This document shows, piece by piece, positions 28,012 through 36,855 of a stretch of 64,000 nucleotides of DNA. Position 1 is the first letter of the stretch. The number at the start of each line of letters is the position of its first letter. Location: positions 62,001 to 126,000 of the forward strand of contig NZ_JAHUWK010000006.1 of the NCBI RefSeq assembly GCF_019219065.1, given 5' to 3'. This DNA comes from Duganella sp. sic0402. GTDB lineage: Bacteria > Pseudomonadota > Gammaproteobacteria > Burkholderiales > Burkholderiaceae_D. The notes beneath the pieces are model-generated. The model saw only the letters and a program-made list of their open reading frames with translations. It searched no databases and was not told where the DNA came from. The position numbers and the translations under genes are program-made.

Positions 28012-29364
28012 ATGAGCGATACCCATTTTACCCATACCCAGGACCAGTTGAAGCAGCTCGCACGCGATGTGCTGGGCTATGCGAAAGCCCAGGGCGGCAG
28101 CGATTGCGCCGTCGAAATCAGCGAGGGCAGCGGCCTGTCGGTGTCGGTGCGCAAGAGCCAGATCGAAACCATCGAGCAGAATAAAGACAAGGGCATGGGT
28201 GTGACCGTGTTCATCGGCCAGCGGCGCGGCAATGCATCGACCTCGGATTTTTCGGCCGCCGCGCTGAAGGCAACCGTCGAGGCGGCCTACAATATCGCGC
28301 GCTTTACCTCGGACGATGATTGCGCCGGGCTGGCCGATGAAGATCAGCTGGAGCTGAATCCTCGCGACCTGCAACTGTTCTACCCATGGGATATCTCGAC
28401 CGCTGATGCGGTGGCGCTGGCGCAGCGCGCCGAGGCGGCCGCGTTTGCCGTCGATCCGCGCGTGACCAATTCGGAAGGCGCCGGCGTGCATGTGCAGCAG
28501 TCGCATTTTGTGGCGGCCAATTCGCGCGGCTTCATCGGCGGCTATCCATATTCGCGGCATACGCTGTCGGTGGCGCCGATCGCCGGCAAGGGCAAGCATA
28601 TGCAGCGCGACGACTGGTATTCGTCGGTGCGCGATGCGGCCAAGATGTCGCCCCCGGAAGCGATCGGCCGCTATGCTGCTGAGCGTGCGCTGGCGCGTCT
28701 GCATGCGCGTTCGATCGATACCCGCACTTGCCCGGTGCTGTTCGAGGCGCCGCTGGCAGCTGGCCTGCTGGGCGCGTTCGTGCAGGCGACCTCGGGTGGA
28801 GCGCTGTACCGTAAGTCGACCTTTTTGCTGGACTCGCTGGGCAAGCAGGTGTTGCCCAAGCATGTGCAGATTCACGAAGATCCGCACGTCATCGGCGGCG
28901 TGGGGTCGGCGCCGTTTGACGAAGAGGGCGTGCGCACCGTCAAGCGCGATGTGGTCAAGGATGGCGTGGTGCAGGGCTATTTCCTGTCGACCTATTCGGC
29001 GCGCAAGCTGGGCATGAAGACCACCGGCAATGCCGGCGGTTCGCATAATCTGGCGCTGACCTCGACGCTGACCACGGCGGCCGACGATTTCGCCGGCATG
29101 CTGCGCAAGATGGGCACCGGCCTGCTGGTGACCGAGCTGATGGGACAGGGCACCAATTATGTGACCGGCGATTATTCGCGCGGCGCGGCGGGTTACTGGG
29201 TCGAGAATGGCGTGATCCAGTATCCGGTCGAGGAGATCACCATCGCCGGCAATATGAAGGATATGCTGGCGCAGATCGTTGCGGTCGGCAATGATGTGCT
29301 GGTGCGCGGCACCAAGCAGACCGGCTCCATCCTGATCGAGAATATGGTGGTGGCCGGCGCCTGA
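28012..29364 (+). CDS. pmbA: Metalloprotease PmbA (TldE)
   Basis: The 450-residue protein is PmbA/TldE, which with TldD forms a protease that trims modified peptides and degrades unfolded ones. Features are GSDCAVEISEGSGLSVSVR, the central GVHVQQSHFVAANSRGF, and GLLVTELMGQGTNYVTGDYS with GAAGYWVENG near the end. The metal site is in TldD, so PmbA itself is not expected to carry HExxxH. The ATG at 28012 is chosen over an upstream frame in the intergenic space. Confidence 0.94.
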   Translation: MSDTHFTHTQDQLKQLARDVLGYAKAQGGSDCAVEISEGSGLSVSVRKSQIETIEQNKDKGMGVTVFIGQRRGNASTSDFSAAALKATVEAAYNIARFTSDDDCAGLADEDQLELNPRDLQLFYPWDISTADAVALAQRAEAAAFAVDPRVTNSEGAGVHVQQSHFVAANSRGFIGGYPYSRHTLSVAPIAGKGKHMQRDDWYSSVRDAAKMSPPEAIGRYAAERALARLHARSIDTRTCPVLFEAPLAAGLLGAFVQATSGGALYRKSTFLLDSLGKQVLPKHVQIHEDPHVIGGVGSAPFDEEGVRTVKRDVVKDGVVQGYFLSTYSARKLGMKTTGNAGGSHNLALTSTLTTAADDFAGMLRKMGTGLLVTELMGQGTNYVTGDYSRGAAGYWVENGVIQYPVEEITIAGNMKDMLAQIVAVGNDVLVRGTKQTGSILIENMVVAGA

Positions 29365-29675
29365 GCCCGCTTTAGTCGGTGCTGCGGCGCGCGCTGGCGG
29401 CGGTTGATGCCGCATACTGCGGCAGCCCACGTGCTTGGTGTGGTGATTTTTCCTTCGGCCATCAATAAGTCGCCTTCCACCTGCGCCATGTAGCAATGGC
29501 CGCGGTGGATGATGCGCAACCGCGTGCCGTGCGGCAGAAACAAATCCTTCCATTGATAGCCGCGATCGGTCGGCTGGCCGTATTCGCGCATCATCCATTC
29601 CCGCAACGCGATCAGCACGATTTCCTCCTGCGAGCGCAGGTCTTCGCGCTTGCGCATCTGAAAATATAGCCCCAT
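29193..29675 (-). CDS. RHH/RAMA-like hypothetical protein, C-terminus probably damaged
   Basis: The first 90 residues look genuine. A helix LRSQEEIVLIALREWMMREY resembles a ribbon-helix-helix element. The part LFLPHGTRLRIIHRGHCYMAQ to TPSTWAAAVCG resembles a RAMA domain (restriction-enzyme/methylase associated DNA-binding fold). RAMA domains usually end in an NGW-type motif, which is missing. The frame instead runs 172 nt antisense into pmbA. A +1 shift near 29425 would give a stop at 29372, just past pmbA. The gene may be frameshifted. No strong ribosome site is seen. Similarity is by eye only. Confidence 0.4.
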   Translation of the reverse strand: MGLYFQMRKREDLRSQEEIVLIALREWMMREYGQPTDRGYQWKDLFLPHGTRLRIIHRGHCYMAQVEGDLLMAEGKITTPSTWAAAVCGINRRQRAPQHRLKRAQAPATTIFSIRMEPVCLVPRTSTSLPTATICASISFILPAMVISSTGYWITPFSTQ

Positions 29676-29704
29676 ATATACAGGGTGGGTTGTATCTATG
29701 CTGA

Positions 29705-29752
29705 TTGCCTATTTTCGCCTATTTCTGCCTGCGGATTGCCTACATTTGTAAC
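29705..29752 (-). repeat. AAATAGGC repeat, copy A
   Basis: Read on the minus strand this 48-nt block goes from GTTACAAATG through AGGCA units to AAATAGGC and GAAAATAGGCA. It is nearly the same as copy C at 51495-51542 and forms an inverted pair with copy B. Confidence 0.7.
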
Positions 29753-29781
29753 AGTTAGACACTGCGCCCTAGAGGGAAGTT

Positions 29782-29840
29782 CCACAAATGGCGCTGAAAA
29801 AAATAGGCATCCGATAGGCAGAAATAGGCCGAAATAGGCA
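29782..29840 (+). repeat. AAATAGGC repeat, copy B
   Basis: The block begins with CACAAATG and after a small insertion carries four units, AATAGGCA, GATAGGCA, AAATAGGCC and AAATAGGCA. It is the inverted partner of copy A, about 30 nt apart, so a large hairpin could form in RNA or single-stranded DNA. The 29676-29947 stretch holds no gene, only this repeat pair and a GC hairpin. Confidence 0.7.
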
Positions 29841-29915
29841 GTGACTGTGGAGGGCAAACCCTATGGGTATGTCCTCCACCATAGCCGGTTGCAGCGCGGG
29901 CTGCGGGCCGGCCTT

Positions 29916-29937
29916 CGCCCTGCGGGGCCGCAGGGCG
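29916..29937. other. GC-rich hairpin downstream of the M14 carboxypeptidase gene
   Basis: CGCCCTGC and GCAGGGCG form an 8-bp perfect stem around a GGGGCC loop. It lies 11 nt past the stop of the leftward carboxypeptidase gene but has no T-run on either strand, so it may stabilise the mRNA end rather than terminate alone. Confidence 0.45.
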
Positions 29938-29947
29938 GTGGTGCTGT

Positions 29948-31078
29948 TTACTGTTGCGCCAGCAGCGATTGCAGCACGGGCTGCAGGATCGCCTTGCCCA
30001 GCTCGGCGCTGCGGGCGCCGTTCCAGCCGACTTCCGGATCCGGATCGTTGGCATTGTCCTTGAACGGCATTTCCAAGGTCAGCGACAGGCAGCCGAAGGC
30101 GTGGGTGATGTGCGGCGAACCCATGGTCAGCGTTTCATCGGTGTACGGCGTTTCGCCGTAGCCGTATTCGTCCTGGAAGTCCGGGCTGGCGATCAGGAAA
30201 TTATCGATGAAGTACTGCTGCGCTTCCACCTGATCGGCGGTAAAGGTCGGCAGCGACTCGCTGCCGGCCACGAACACATATGGCAAGCCTTCGTCGCCAT
30301 GGATATCCAGGCACAGGTCGACGCCGATTTCGTGCATCTTCTGTTTGACCAGGAACACTTCCGGGCTGCGCTCCATGGTCGGGTTCAGCCATTCGCGATT
30401 CAGGTTGGCGCCGGCGGCGTTGGTGCGCAGATTGCCGCGTACCGAGCCGTCCGGATTCATATTCGGCACCACGTAGAACACGGCTTCGTTCAGGCACTGG
30501 CGGCCGAACGGATTGGCCGGGTCCAGCAGCGCTTCGACGAAGCCTTCGACAAACCATTCCGCCATGGTTTCGCCAGGGTGCTGGCGAGCGATGACCCAGA
30601 CTTTCTGCTCCGCTTCCGGATCGCCAATGACCAGCATATTCAGGTCGCGGCCATCGATGGTACTGCCCAGATCAACCAGCTTGACCAGCGGCGACAGCTG
30701 GGCGTTGTCCAGCAGCGCCAGGTGGCGTTCCCACGAATACGGCTCGAAGTAGGCGTAGTAGACGCTGTCGTGCTCGGGCGTGTGGTTGATGGTCATGGTC
30801 TTGCCATCATAGGTGGTCGGCACACGGAACCAGCTGTCGCGGTCGTAGCTGGCGACGGCCTGGTAGTCTTTCCAGCCGTCCGGATAGGCGGCGCTGCCGG
30901 CGTTGAGGAAATTCATGCTCAGCGGCGTACCCTGCGCACCCTGCACGCGGTAGTAAAACCACTGCACGATGTCAGCGTGGGAATCTTTGCGGATGTTCAG
31001 GTCGATGGCGGCCGGATCATCGGCGCGAACCACCTCGATGGCGCCGGCGTCGAACTGCTGGCTGATTTTGATAGGCAT
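29948..31078 (-). CDS. M14 zinc carboxypeptidase of the cytosolic (CCP-like) type
   Basis: The 376-residue protein has no signal peptide and belongs to peptidase family M14, the branch related to cytosolic carboxypeptidases that trim C-terminal residues. An N-terminal beta domain (to about 125, with WFYYRVQGAQG) precedes the catalytic part. Zinc ligands are in ARQHPGETMAEWFVEG (His, Glu) and CLDIHGDEG (His); the catalytic Glu is in LTLEMPFK. NLNREW is typical. AGGAT precedes the ATG. It stands alone, leftward, between the repeat block and paaX. Confidence 0.88.
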   Translation of the reverse strand: MPIKISQQFDAGAIEVVRADDPAAIDLNIRKDSHADIVQWFYYRVQGAQGTPLSMNFLNAGSAAYPDGWKDYQAVASYDRDSWFRVPTTYDGKTMTINHTPEHDSVYYAYFEPYSWERHLALLDNAQLSPLVKLVDLGSTIDGRDLNMLVIGDPEAEQKVWVIARQHPGETMAEWFVEGFVEALLDPANPFGRQCLNEAVFYVVPNMNPDGSVRGNLRTNAAGANLNREWLNPTMERSPEVFLVKQKMHEIGVDLCLDIHGDEGLPYVFVAGSESLPTFTADQVEAQQYFIDNFLIASPDFQDEYGYGETPYTDETLTMGSPHITHAFGCLSLTLEMPFKDNANDPDPEVGWNGARSAELGKAILQPVLQSLLAQQ

Positions 31079-31208
31079 AGCGGAATCCTGGTGAATTCTA
31101 TGGAAATAGTGGGCCGCGCTTGTGGCGCAGAGCCGACATGATACAGGCTAGTCCATGGATACGCCCGGATTTCCGCCTCGCGCCGCCAGGCGCGGTGCTT
31201 GTTGCGTG

Positions 31209-32177
31209 TCAGGCCAGGCCGCCGAAACGGTCGAAGAAGGCAGCTTCGGCGGCGGGAGCAGCGGCGTCTTCGCGGCGCAGGGCGGTGTCGATGTGCTGCT
31301 CGGCGGCGCTGTAGACCAGCAGGTAGATACGCCGCGCCAGCTCGTAGGCCAGCGTGCCCGGCCATGGCGTCGGCAGCAGCTCCACCGGCAGTTGCGGATC
31401 GTGCAGCTGCACGCGGCGGTAGGCGTGGATCAGCAGGGTGCGCACCACGAAGGCTTTTTCCGGCGACAGCGGTTGTTCGCAGGCCTGGCCATCCGCGCCG
31501 ACCGGCAAACCGTCGGCCGCGTCGGCGGTGGCTTGCAGCGCCGCCAGCAGCGGCTCGAACTGGGCGATGAACTTGCTGTAGCCGTCGGCCACCGCAGCCA
31601 TATCCCAGCCCTGCGCCACCAGCTCGCTGAGCGGACGTGCGCTGACCTGGCGCATCGCTTTGCCCTGCACCACGAACAGCTTGCCGGCCACGCCCAGCCG
31701 CGTCAGCAGCTCGTCCAGCGCCGGACCGTCGGCGGCCGGATGGCCCATGATGCCGGGCGCGATCAGGCTATAGCCCTCCCACAGCAATTCCTTGCGCAGC
31801 GCCGCCCGCTCAGCCGCAGTCAGTGTGCCGTCGCCGCTGAGCACCAGCGTCCAGCTGCCGTCCCAATGCACATTCGGCGGCGCGTAGATGCGCCGGTAGG
31901 CGTGCACGAAGCGCGCCATGGCGTCCGGCGTGATCGCATACGAGGAGCGGCGGCCGTCGCGCTGCGCCCCCAGCCAGCCTTCCTGCGCCAGCCGGAATAC
32001 CGAAGTCCGCAGCAGCCGGTCGTTGACGCCGAACGGCGCCAGCAACTCGATCAGGCTGCCCAGCCAGACCATGCCGCCATGCGGCACGATGGCGTCGCCA
32101 AAAATGGTCACCACCAGCGATTTCGAGCGTGGCGGGTCACTGGCCAGGAATCCGGCTATCCAGTCGTTGCAATTCAT
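31209..32177 (-). CDS. paaX: Phenylacetate operon repressor PaaX
   Basis: The 322-residue regulator matches PaaX, which represses paa genes and is released by phenylacetyl-CoA. The N-terminal winged helix includes SLVVTIFGDAIVPHGG and LLAPFGVNDRLLRTSVFRLAQEGWL, where the recognition helix lies. It is divergent from paaA with a 157-nt region between them, where its operator should be. Confidence 0.93.
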   Translation of the reverse strand: MNCNDWIAGFLASDPPRSKSLVVTIFGDAIVPHGGMVWLGSLIELLAPFGVNDRLLRTSVFRLAQEGWLGAQRDGRRSSYAITPDAMARFVHAYRRIYAPPNVHWDGSWTLVLSGDGTLTAAERAALRKELLWEGYSLIAPGIMGHPAADGPALDELLTRLGVAGKLFVVQGKAMRQVSARPLSELVAQGWDMAAVADGYSKFIAQFEPLLAALQATADAADGLPVGADGQACEQPLSPEKAFVVRTLLIHAYRRVQLHDPQLPVELLPTPWPGTLAYELARRIYLLVYSAAEQHIDTALRREDAAAPAAEAAFFDRFGGLA

Positions 32178-32298
32178 AGGCGTCTTATTAAGCTGTACAT
32201 GGAAACCCTAGTTTACTTGCCTGCGCGCCAGGCGCAGCAAAAAATTAACGCGATGCATGATTTTAATATGAGTCAAAAAAAACGTAGCTAAATTAAAA

Positions 32299-32313
32299 TA
32301 CGTATCGTAATAT
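32299..32313. promoter_or_regulatory. Candidate paaA promoter -10 with overlapping inverted repeat
   Basis: TACGTATCGTA (32299-32309) is an inverted repeat of TACG around TAT and overlaps TAATAT (32308-32313), a good -10 box, 22 nt before the paaA start. I see no convincing -35. The position fits a repressor site for PaaX, which is inferred, not matched to a known consensus. Confidence 0.35.
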
Positions 32314-32334
32314 ATGGAAAACGAGGAGACAGCC

Positions 32335-33318
32335 ATGTATGCACAACTGGTGGAGACCGGTCTCAAGCAAGTTCGCACGGCCGATGACATGAGCGCCGAC
32401 GAGCAGGCCTTCCAGGCCCGCATCGACGCCGGCGTCAAGATCGAGGCCAAGGACTGGATGCCCGAGGCCTACCGCAAGACGCTGATACGCCAGATCTCGC
32501 AGCACGCGCATTCGGAGATCGTCGGCCAGCTGCCGGAGGGCAACTGGGTGACGCGCGCACCTACGCTGAAACGCAAATCCATCCTGATGGCCAAGATCCA
32601 GGACGAGGCCGGCCATGGCCTGTACCTGTACAGCGCCGCCGAAACGCTGGGCGTGTCGCGCGACGAGCTGCTACAGGCGCTGCACAGCGGCAAAGCCAAA
32701 TACTCCAGCATCTTCAACTACCCGACCTTGAGCTGGGCCGATATGGGCGCCATCGGCTGGCTGGTGGACGGCTCGGCCATCATCAACCAGATCCCGCTGT
32801 GCCGCTGCTCCTACGGCCCGTATGCGCGCGCCATGATCCGCGTGTGCAAGGAAGAATCGTTCCACGCGCGCCAGGGCTACGACATCATGCTGTCGCTGGC
32901 GCGCGGCACGCCCGAGCAGAAGGCGATGGCGCAGGATGCACTGAACCGCTGGTGGTGGCCGTCGCTGATGATGTTTGGCCCGTCGGATGCGGAATCGGTC
33001 AACAGCGCGCAATCGGCGCAGTGGCGCATCAAGCTGTTCTCCAACGACGAGCTGCGCCAGCGCATGGTCGACCAGAGCGTGCCACAGGCCGAATTTCTCG
33101 GTCTGACTGTGCCCGATCCCGACCTGAAATGGAACGCTGACAGCGGCCATTACGAATTCGGCGCCATCGGCTGGAGCGAATTCCATAACGTCCTGAAGGG
33201 CAATGGCCCGTGCAACCGCGAGCGCCTGCAAACCCGCGTCAAGGCCTGGGACGACGGCGAGTGGTTCCGCGACGCGCTGGTCGCCCACGCCGACAAACAA
33301 GCCGCACGCGCCGCATAA
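32335..33318 (+). CDS. paaA: Phenylacetyl-CoA epoxidase subunit A
   Basis: The 327-residue protein is the catalytic subunit of the diiron phenylacetyl-CoA 1,2-epoxidase, which attacks the aromatic ring. The four-helix diiron core is seen in [18 protein letters not shown] (ExxH) and [15 protein letters not shown] (ExxH). GAGGAG precedes the ATG at 32335; an ATG seven codons upstream is less likely. It opens the operon paaABCDEGHIKJYZ. Confidence 0.96.
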   Translation: MYAQLVETGLKQVRTADDMSADEQAFQARIDAGVKIEAKDWMPEAYRKTLIRQISQHAHSEIVGQLPEGNWVTRAPTLKRKSILMAKIQDEAGHGLYLYSAAETLGVSRDELLQALHSGKAKYSSIFNYPTLSWADMGAIGWLVDGSAIINQIPLCRCSYGPYARAMIRVCKEESFHARQGYDIMLSLARGTPEQKAMAQDALNRWWWPSLMMFGPSDAESVNSAQSAQWRIKLFSNDELRQRMVDQSVPQAEFLGLTVPDPDLKWNADSGHYEFGAIGWSEFHNVLKGNGPCNRERLQTRVKAWDDGEWFRDALVAHADKQAARAA

Positions 33319-33328
33319 GGAGACAAGC

Positions 33329-33613
33329 ATGAGCAAAGAATGGCCATTGTGGGAAATCTTCATCCGCAGCCAGCACGGACTGGCGCACAAGCATGTCGGC
33401 AGCCTGCATGCGCCGGACGCCGAAATGGCGGTCAACAACGCGCGCGACGTCTACACACGGCGCAATGAAGGCGTCAGCATCTGGGTGGTGCGCGCGGCCG
33501 ATATCGTCGCCAGCAGCCCGGCCGACAAGGGCGCGCTGTTCGAGCCGTCTAACAGCAAGGTGTATCGCCATCCGACCTTCTTCCCGATGCCGGAAGAAGT
33601 CAAGAACCTGTAA
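33329..33613 (+). CDS. paaB: Phenylacetyl-CoA epoxidase subunit B
   Basis: This 94-residue protein, beginning MSKEWPLWEIFIRSQHGLAH, is the small PaaB subunit that links PaaAC units in the epoxidase complex. It contains MAVNNARDVYTRRNEGVSIW, a strongly conserved part. AAGGAGA precedes the ATG. The longer frame upstream would lie in paaA and is not used. Confidence 0.95.
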   Translation: MSKEWPLWEIFIRSQHGLAHKHVGSLHAPDAEMAVNNARDVYTRRNEGVSIWVVRAADIVASSPADKGALFEPSNSKVYRHPTFFPMPEEVKNL

Positions 33614-33622
33614 GGCACGGCC

Positions 33623-34375
33623 ATGGACAACAAGGTAAACTACTTGCTGCGGCTGGGCGACAACGCACTGATCCTCAGCCAGCAGCTGTCGCAATGGTGC
33701 GGTAAAGGCCCGGCGCTGGAAGAGGACATGGCGCTGACCAATGTGGCGCTGGACCTGCTGGGCCAGACGCGCCTGTGGTACGAGTATGCGGCCGAGCTGG
33801 AAGGTGCTGGCCGCGACGAGGACAAGCTGGCCTATCTGCGCGACGCGCATGACTTCAAAAACTGTCTACTGCTGGAACAGCCGAACGGCAATTACGCCGA
33901 CACCCTAGTGCGCCAGTTCTACTTCGACACCTGGCACTACTTCCTGATCGACGGCCTGACGCGCAGCAGCGACGCGCGCATCGCCGCCATCGCCGAGAAG
34001 TCGCTGAAGGAAGTCACCTACCACCTGCGCCGCAGCGGCGACCTGATGGTGCGGCTGGGCGACGGCACGGAATTCAGCCGTGCCCGTACACAGGCAGCGG
34101 TGGACGCGCTGTGGATGTACAGCGGCGAAGTATTCGCCTACGACGCGGTGGACGAGGCCATGGTCGCTGCCGGCGTTGCACCGGCCGCCGCCGAACTGCG
34201 CACGCAATGGCTGGCCCACGTTGCCGAGATCTTGGCCGAAGCCACGCTAACCATGCCGCCGGCCGACGCTTGGATGCAGAAGGGCGGCAAGCAAGGCCGC
34301 CACAGCGAGCACCTGGGCTACATCCTGGCCGAGATGCAGTTCCTGCAGCGCGCCTATCCCGGCGCGGTCTGGTAA
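33623..34375 (+). CDS. paaC: Phenylacetyl-CoA epoxidase subunit C
   Basis: The 250-residue PaaC is the structural partner of PaaA, of the same ferritin-like fold but without a full diiron site. Conserved parts are LRLGDNALILSQQLSQWCGKGP, LTNVALDLLGQTRLWYEYA and the C-terminal GKQGRHSEHLGYILAEMQFLQ (read in parts). It follows paaB by 9 nt. Confidence 0.95.
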   Translation: MDNKVNYLLRLGDNALILSQQLSQWCGKGPALEEDMALTNVALDLLGQTRLWYEYAAELEGAGRDEDKLAYLRDAHDFKNCLLLEQPNGNYADTLVRQFYFDTWHYFLIDGLTRSSDARIAAIAEKSLKEVTYHLRRSGDLMVRLGDGTEFSRARTQAAVDALWMYSGEVFAYDAVDEAMVAAGVAPAAAELRTQWLAHVAEILAEATLTMPPADAWMQKGGKQGRHSEHLGYILAEMQFLQRAYPGAVW

Positions 34376-34388
34376 GTGCGAGGCAGCC

Positions 34389-34952
34389 ATGACAGCCGCC
34401 GCTATCACCGCCATCGCCCCGGCGACAGCCGGGGGCTACGCTGAGCAAATCTGGGCCTGGCTCGGCGAAGTCCCCGACCCCGAAATCCCAGTCATCAGCA
34501 TCGTTGACCTGGGCATCGTGCGCGGCGTCCACGTGGCTGCCGACGGTGCGTGCGACATCACCATCACACCCACTTACTCCGGCTGCCCGGCAATGCAAGT
34601 CATCGCCGACGCCATCACCGCAGCGCTGCACGCGCACGGCGTTGCGCAAGTACGGCTGCACAATCAGATCTCACCTGCCTGGACCACCGACTGGATGAGC
34701 GCCGCCGGCAAGGCCGCGCTGACCGGCTACGGTATCGCACCGCCGGTGCAGCAGGTGATCGACATCAGCGGCCTGCGGGCCAGTGCCCGAGCCGCCATCT
34801 CGCGCCGCGCACAGCCCGCGCTGACGGTCGCCTGCCCGCGCTGCGGTTCGCGGCACACCGACATCACCAGCCAGTTCGGCTCCACACCCTGCAAAGCGCT
34901 CTACAAATGCCTGGATTGCCGCGAACCGTTCGACTACTTCAAGTGCCACTAA
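34389..34952 (+). CDS. paaD: Phenylacetate degradation protein PaaD
   Basis: The 187-residue protein has a MIP18/DUF59 domain (VPDPEIPVISIVDLGIVRGV, TPTYSGCPAM) and a C-terminal zinc-ribbon-like part with four Cys (CPRCGSRHTD and CLDCREPFDYFKCH). PaaD is needed for the epoxidase, probably in iron-sulfur or metal centre assembly. It lies between paaC (13 nt) and paaE (5 nt). Confidence 0.94.
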   Translation: MTAAAITAIAPATAGGYAEQIWAWLGEVPDPEIPVISIVDLGIVRGVHVAADGACDITITPTYSGCPAMQVIADAITAALHAHGVAQVRLHNQISPAWTTDWMSAAGKAALTGYGIAPPVQQVIDISGLRASARAAISRRAQPALTVACPRCGSRHTDITSQFGSTPCKALYKCLDCREPFDYFKCH

Positions 34953-34957
34953 ACGCC

Positions 34958-36040
34958 ATGAGCAAATTCCATCCGCTGACCATCGCCCACGTGCGCAACG
35001 AAACCCGCGACACCATCGCCGTCACCTTCGCCGTACCGGCCGAGCTGCGGGACAGCTTCCAGTACCAGCAAGGGCAGCATCTGACCCTACGCGCGCGGAT
35101 CGGCGACGAAGACGTGCGCCGCTCCTACTCAATCTGCTCGGCGGTGCAGGACGGCGCACTGCGCGTCGCCATCAAGCGCACCCAGGGCGGACTGTTCTCC
35201 TGCTGGGCCAACGACACGCTGCAAGCCGGCCACACCCTCGAAGTGATGCCGCCGATGGGCCACTTCAACGTACCGCTGAACGCGGCCAACCACAAGCACT
35301 ACCTGGCCTTCGCCGCCGGCAGCGGCATTACGCCCATCCTGTCGATCATCAAAACCACGCTGGCGGCCGAGCCACGCAGCAGCTTCACACTCTTCTACGG
35401 CAACCGCGCCTCGTCATCGGTGATCTTCAAGGAAGAACTGGCGGACCTGAAAGACATCTACCTGGACCGTCTGAAAATCACCTATGTCATGAGCCGCGAG
35501 CAGCAGGACATCGAACTGTTCAACGGCCGCATCACCAAAGACAAGGCGGCGCAATTCCTGCAGCACTGGGTGCGGGTGGAAGACATCGACACCGCCTTCA
35601 TTTGCGGCCCGGAAGACATGATGCTGGGCGTCTCCGAAGCATTGCAGGAAGCCGGCATGCCGAAGACCGCCATCAAGGCTGAACTGTTCGCCGCCAGCAT
35701 TCCCAAGCACACGCATCAGCCGCGCGCCGCGACCGCCGCCAGCGCTGCGCACCAGCAGACCGAAGTCACCGTCATCATGGACGGCAACGCCACCAGCTTC
35801 AGCATGGAACAGGACAAGGAATCGCTGCTCGACGCCGGCCTGCGCGCGGGGCTGGACATGCGCTATTCATGCAAAGGCGGCGTGTGCTCGACCTGCCGCT
35901 GCAAAGTCATCGAGGGCAAGGTTGACATGGACGTCAACTACGCGCTGGAAGACTACGAAATCGCACGCGGCTATGTGTTGAGCTGCCAGAGCTTCCCCAC
36001 CACCGCCAAAGTCGTCATCGACTTCGACCAGGCCGAATAA
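34958..36040 (+). CDS. paaE: Phenylacetyl-CoA epoxidase reductase PaaE
   Basis: The 360-residue PaaE passes electrons from NADPH to the epoxidase. An FAD-binding domain (DVRRSYSICSAV), an NAD(P)-binding domain (AGSGITPILSIIKT, ICGPEDMM) and a C-terminal plant-type [2Fe-2S] ferredoxin domain are in order. The cluster ligands are CKGGVCSTCRCK and, later, the Cys in LSCQSFP. The ATG at 34958 is six nt after the paaD stop. Confidence 0.95.
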   Translation: MSKFHPLTIAHVRNETRDTIAVTFAVPAELRDSFQYQQGQHLTLRARIGDEDVRRSYSICSAVQDGALRVAIKRTQGGLFSCWANDTLQAGHTLEVMPPMGHFNVPLNAANHKHYLAFAAGSGITPILSIIKTTLAAEPRSSFTLFYGNRASSSVIFKEELADLKDIYLDRLKITYVMSREQQDIELFNGRITKDKAAQFLQHWVRVEDIDTAFICGPEDMMLGVSEALQEAGMPKTAIKAELFAASIPKHTHQPRAATAASAAHQQTEVTVIMDGNATSFSMEQDKESLLDAGLRAGLDMRYSCKGGVCSTCRCKVIEGKVDMDVNYALEDYEIARGYVLSCQSFPTTAKVVIDFDQAE

Positions 36041-36053
36041 CAACGGAGACCCT

Positions 36054-36854
36054 ATGGACTACCAGAACATCCTGTTCGACATCAGCGGCGGCATCGCCAC
36101 GCTGACGCTCAACCGTCCGGATAAGCTGAACAGCTTCACGCAGGCCATGCACGAAGAAGTGCGCCACGCCTTGAAGCGTGCCGCTGCCGCAGCCGCCGAA
36201 GGCAGCGCGCGCGTGCTGGTGTTGACGGGCGCGGGGCGTGGCTTTTGCGCAGGCCAGGACTTGAGCGACCGCGCAGTGGAGCCGGGCGCCAAAGCTGTCG
36301 ATCTGGGCGACTCGGTGGAAAAGAACTACGCGCCGCTGGTGCAGGCGCTGCGCGCATTGCCGCTGCCGGTGATCGGCGCCATTAATGGCGTCGCCGCCGG
36401 CGCTGGCGCCAACATCGCGCTGGCCTGCGACATCGTGCTGGCCACGCGCTCGGCCAGCTTTGTCGAAGTGTTCTGCAAACTCGGCCTGATCCCCGACACC
36501 GGCGGCACCTACTTCCTGCCACGCCTGATCGGCAGCGCACGCGCCATGGGCCTGGCCATGCTGGGCGAAAAACTCAGCGCTGACAAGGCCGAGGCCTGGG
36601 GCCTGATCTGGAAAGCCATCCCCGACGACGAATTCGCCGCTGAAGTGCAGACGATGGCGCGTCACTTCGCCAGTGCGCCGACCAAGGGACTGGCCTTCAC
36701 CAAGCAAGCCTTGCACGCCAGCGCCCACAACAGTCTGCAACAGCAGCTGGCGCTGGAATGCGGCATGATGAGCGAACTGGGACGCAGCGACGATTACCGC
36801 GAAGGCGTGGCCGCCTTCATGGAAAAGCGCGCGCCACAGTTCAAGGGGCGCTGA
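36054..36854 (+). CDS. paaG: 1,2-epoxyphenylacetyl-CoA isomerase
   Basis: The 266-residue crotonase-family protein isomerises the ring epoxide to oxepin-CoA and later acts on dehydroadipyl-type intermediates. It shows GRGFCAGQDLSDR, the oxyanion hole GVAAGAGANIALACD and the catalytic Asp in GLIPDTGGTYFLPRL. These mark PaaG rather than the hydratase PaaF. ACGGAGA precedes the ATG. paaH follows with a single base between. Confidence 0.93.
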   Translation: MDYQNILFDISGGIATLTLNRPDKLNSFTQAMHEEVRHALKRAAAAAAEGSARVLVLTGAGRGFCAGQDLSDRAVEPGAKAVDLGDSVEKNYAPLVQALRALPLPVIGAINGVAAGAGANIALACDIVLATRSASFVEVFCKLGLIPDTGGTYFLPRLIGSARAMGLAMLGEKLSADKAEAWGLIWKAIPDDEFAAEVQTMARHFASAPTKGLAFTKQALHASAHNSLQQQLALECGMMSELGRSDDYREGVAAFMEKRAPQFKGR

Positions 36855-36855
36855 C

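Noticed and set aside
27985..29598. A 537-codon leftward frame across pmbA
   Set aside because: Antisense of pmbA; His/Arg-rich with no motif.
29705..29840. CRISPR array
   Set aside because: The repeated units are only 8-10 nt, directly adjoining, in opposite orientation in the two halves, and without spacers.
32221..32237. Terminator for paaX or paaA in the intergenic region
   Set aside because: CTGCGC-GCCAG-GCGCAG forms a stem, but it is upstream of both genes and followed by A-runs in the rightward direction, so it cannot act as a terminator for either.
36054..36854. Calling this crotonase gene paaF
   Set aside because: GQDLSDR and IPDTGGTYFLPRL mark PaaG, and the position directly before paaH after paaE fits paaG.
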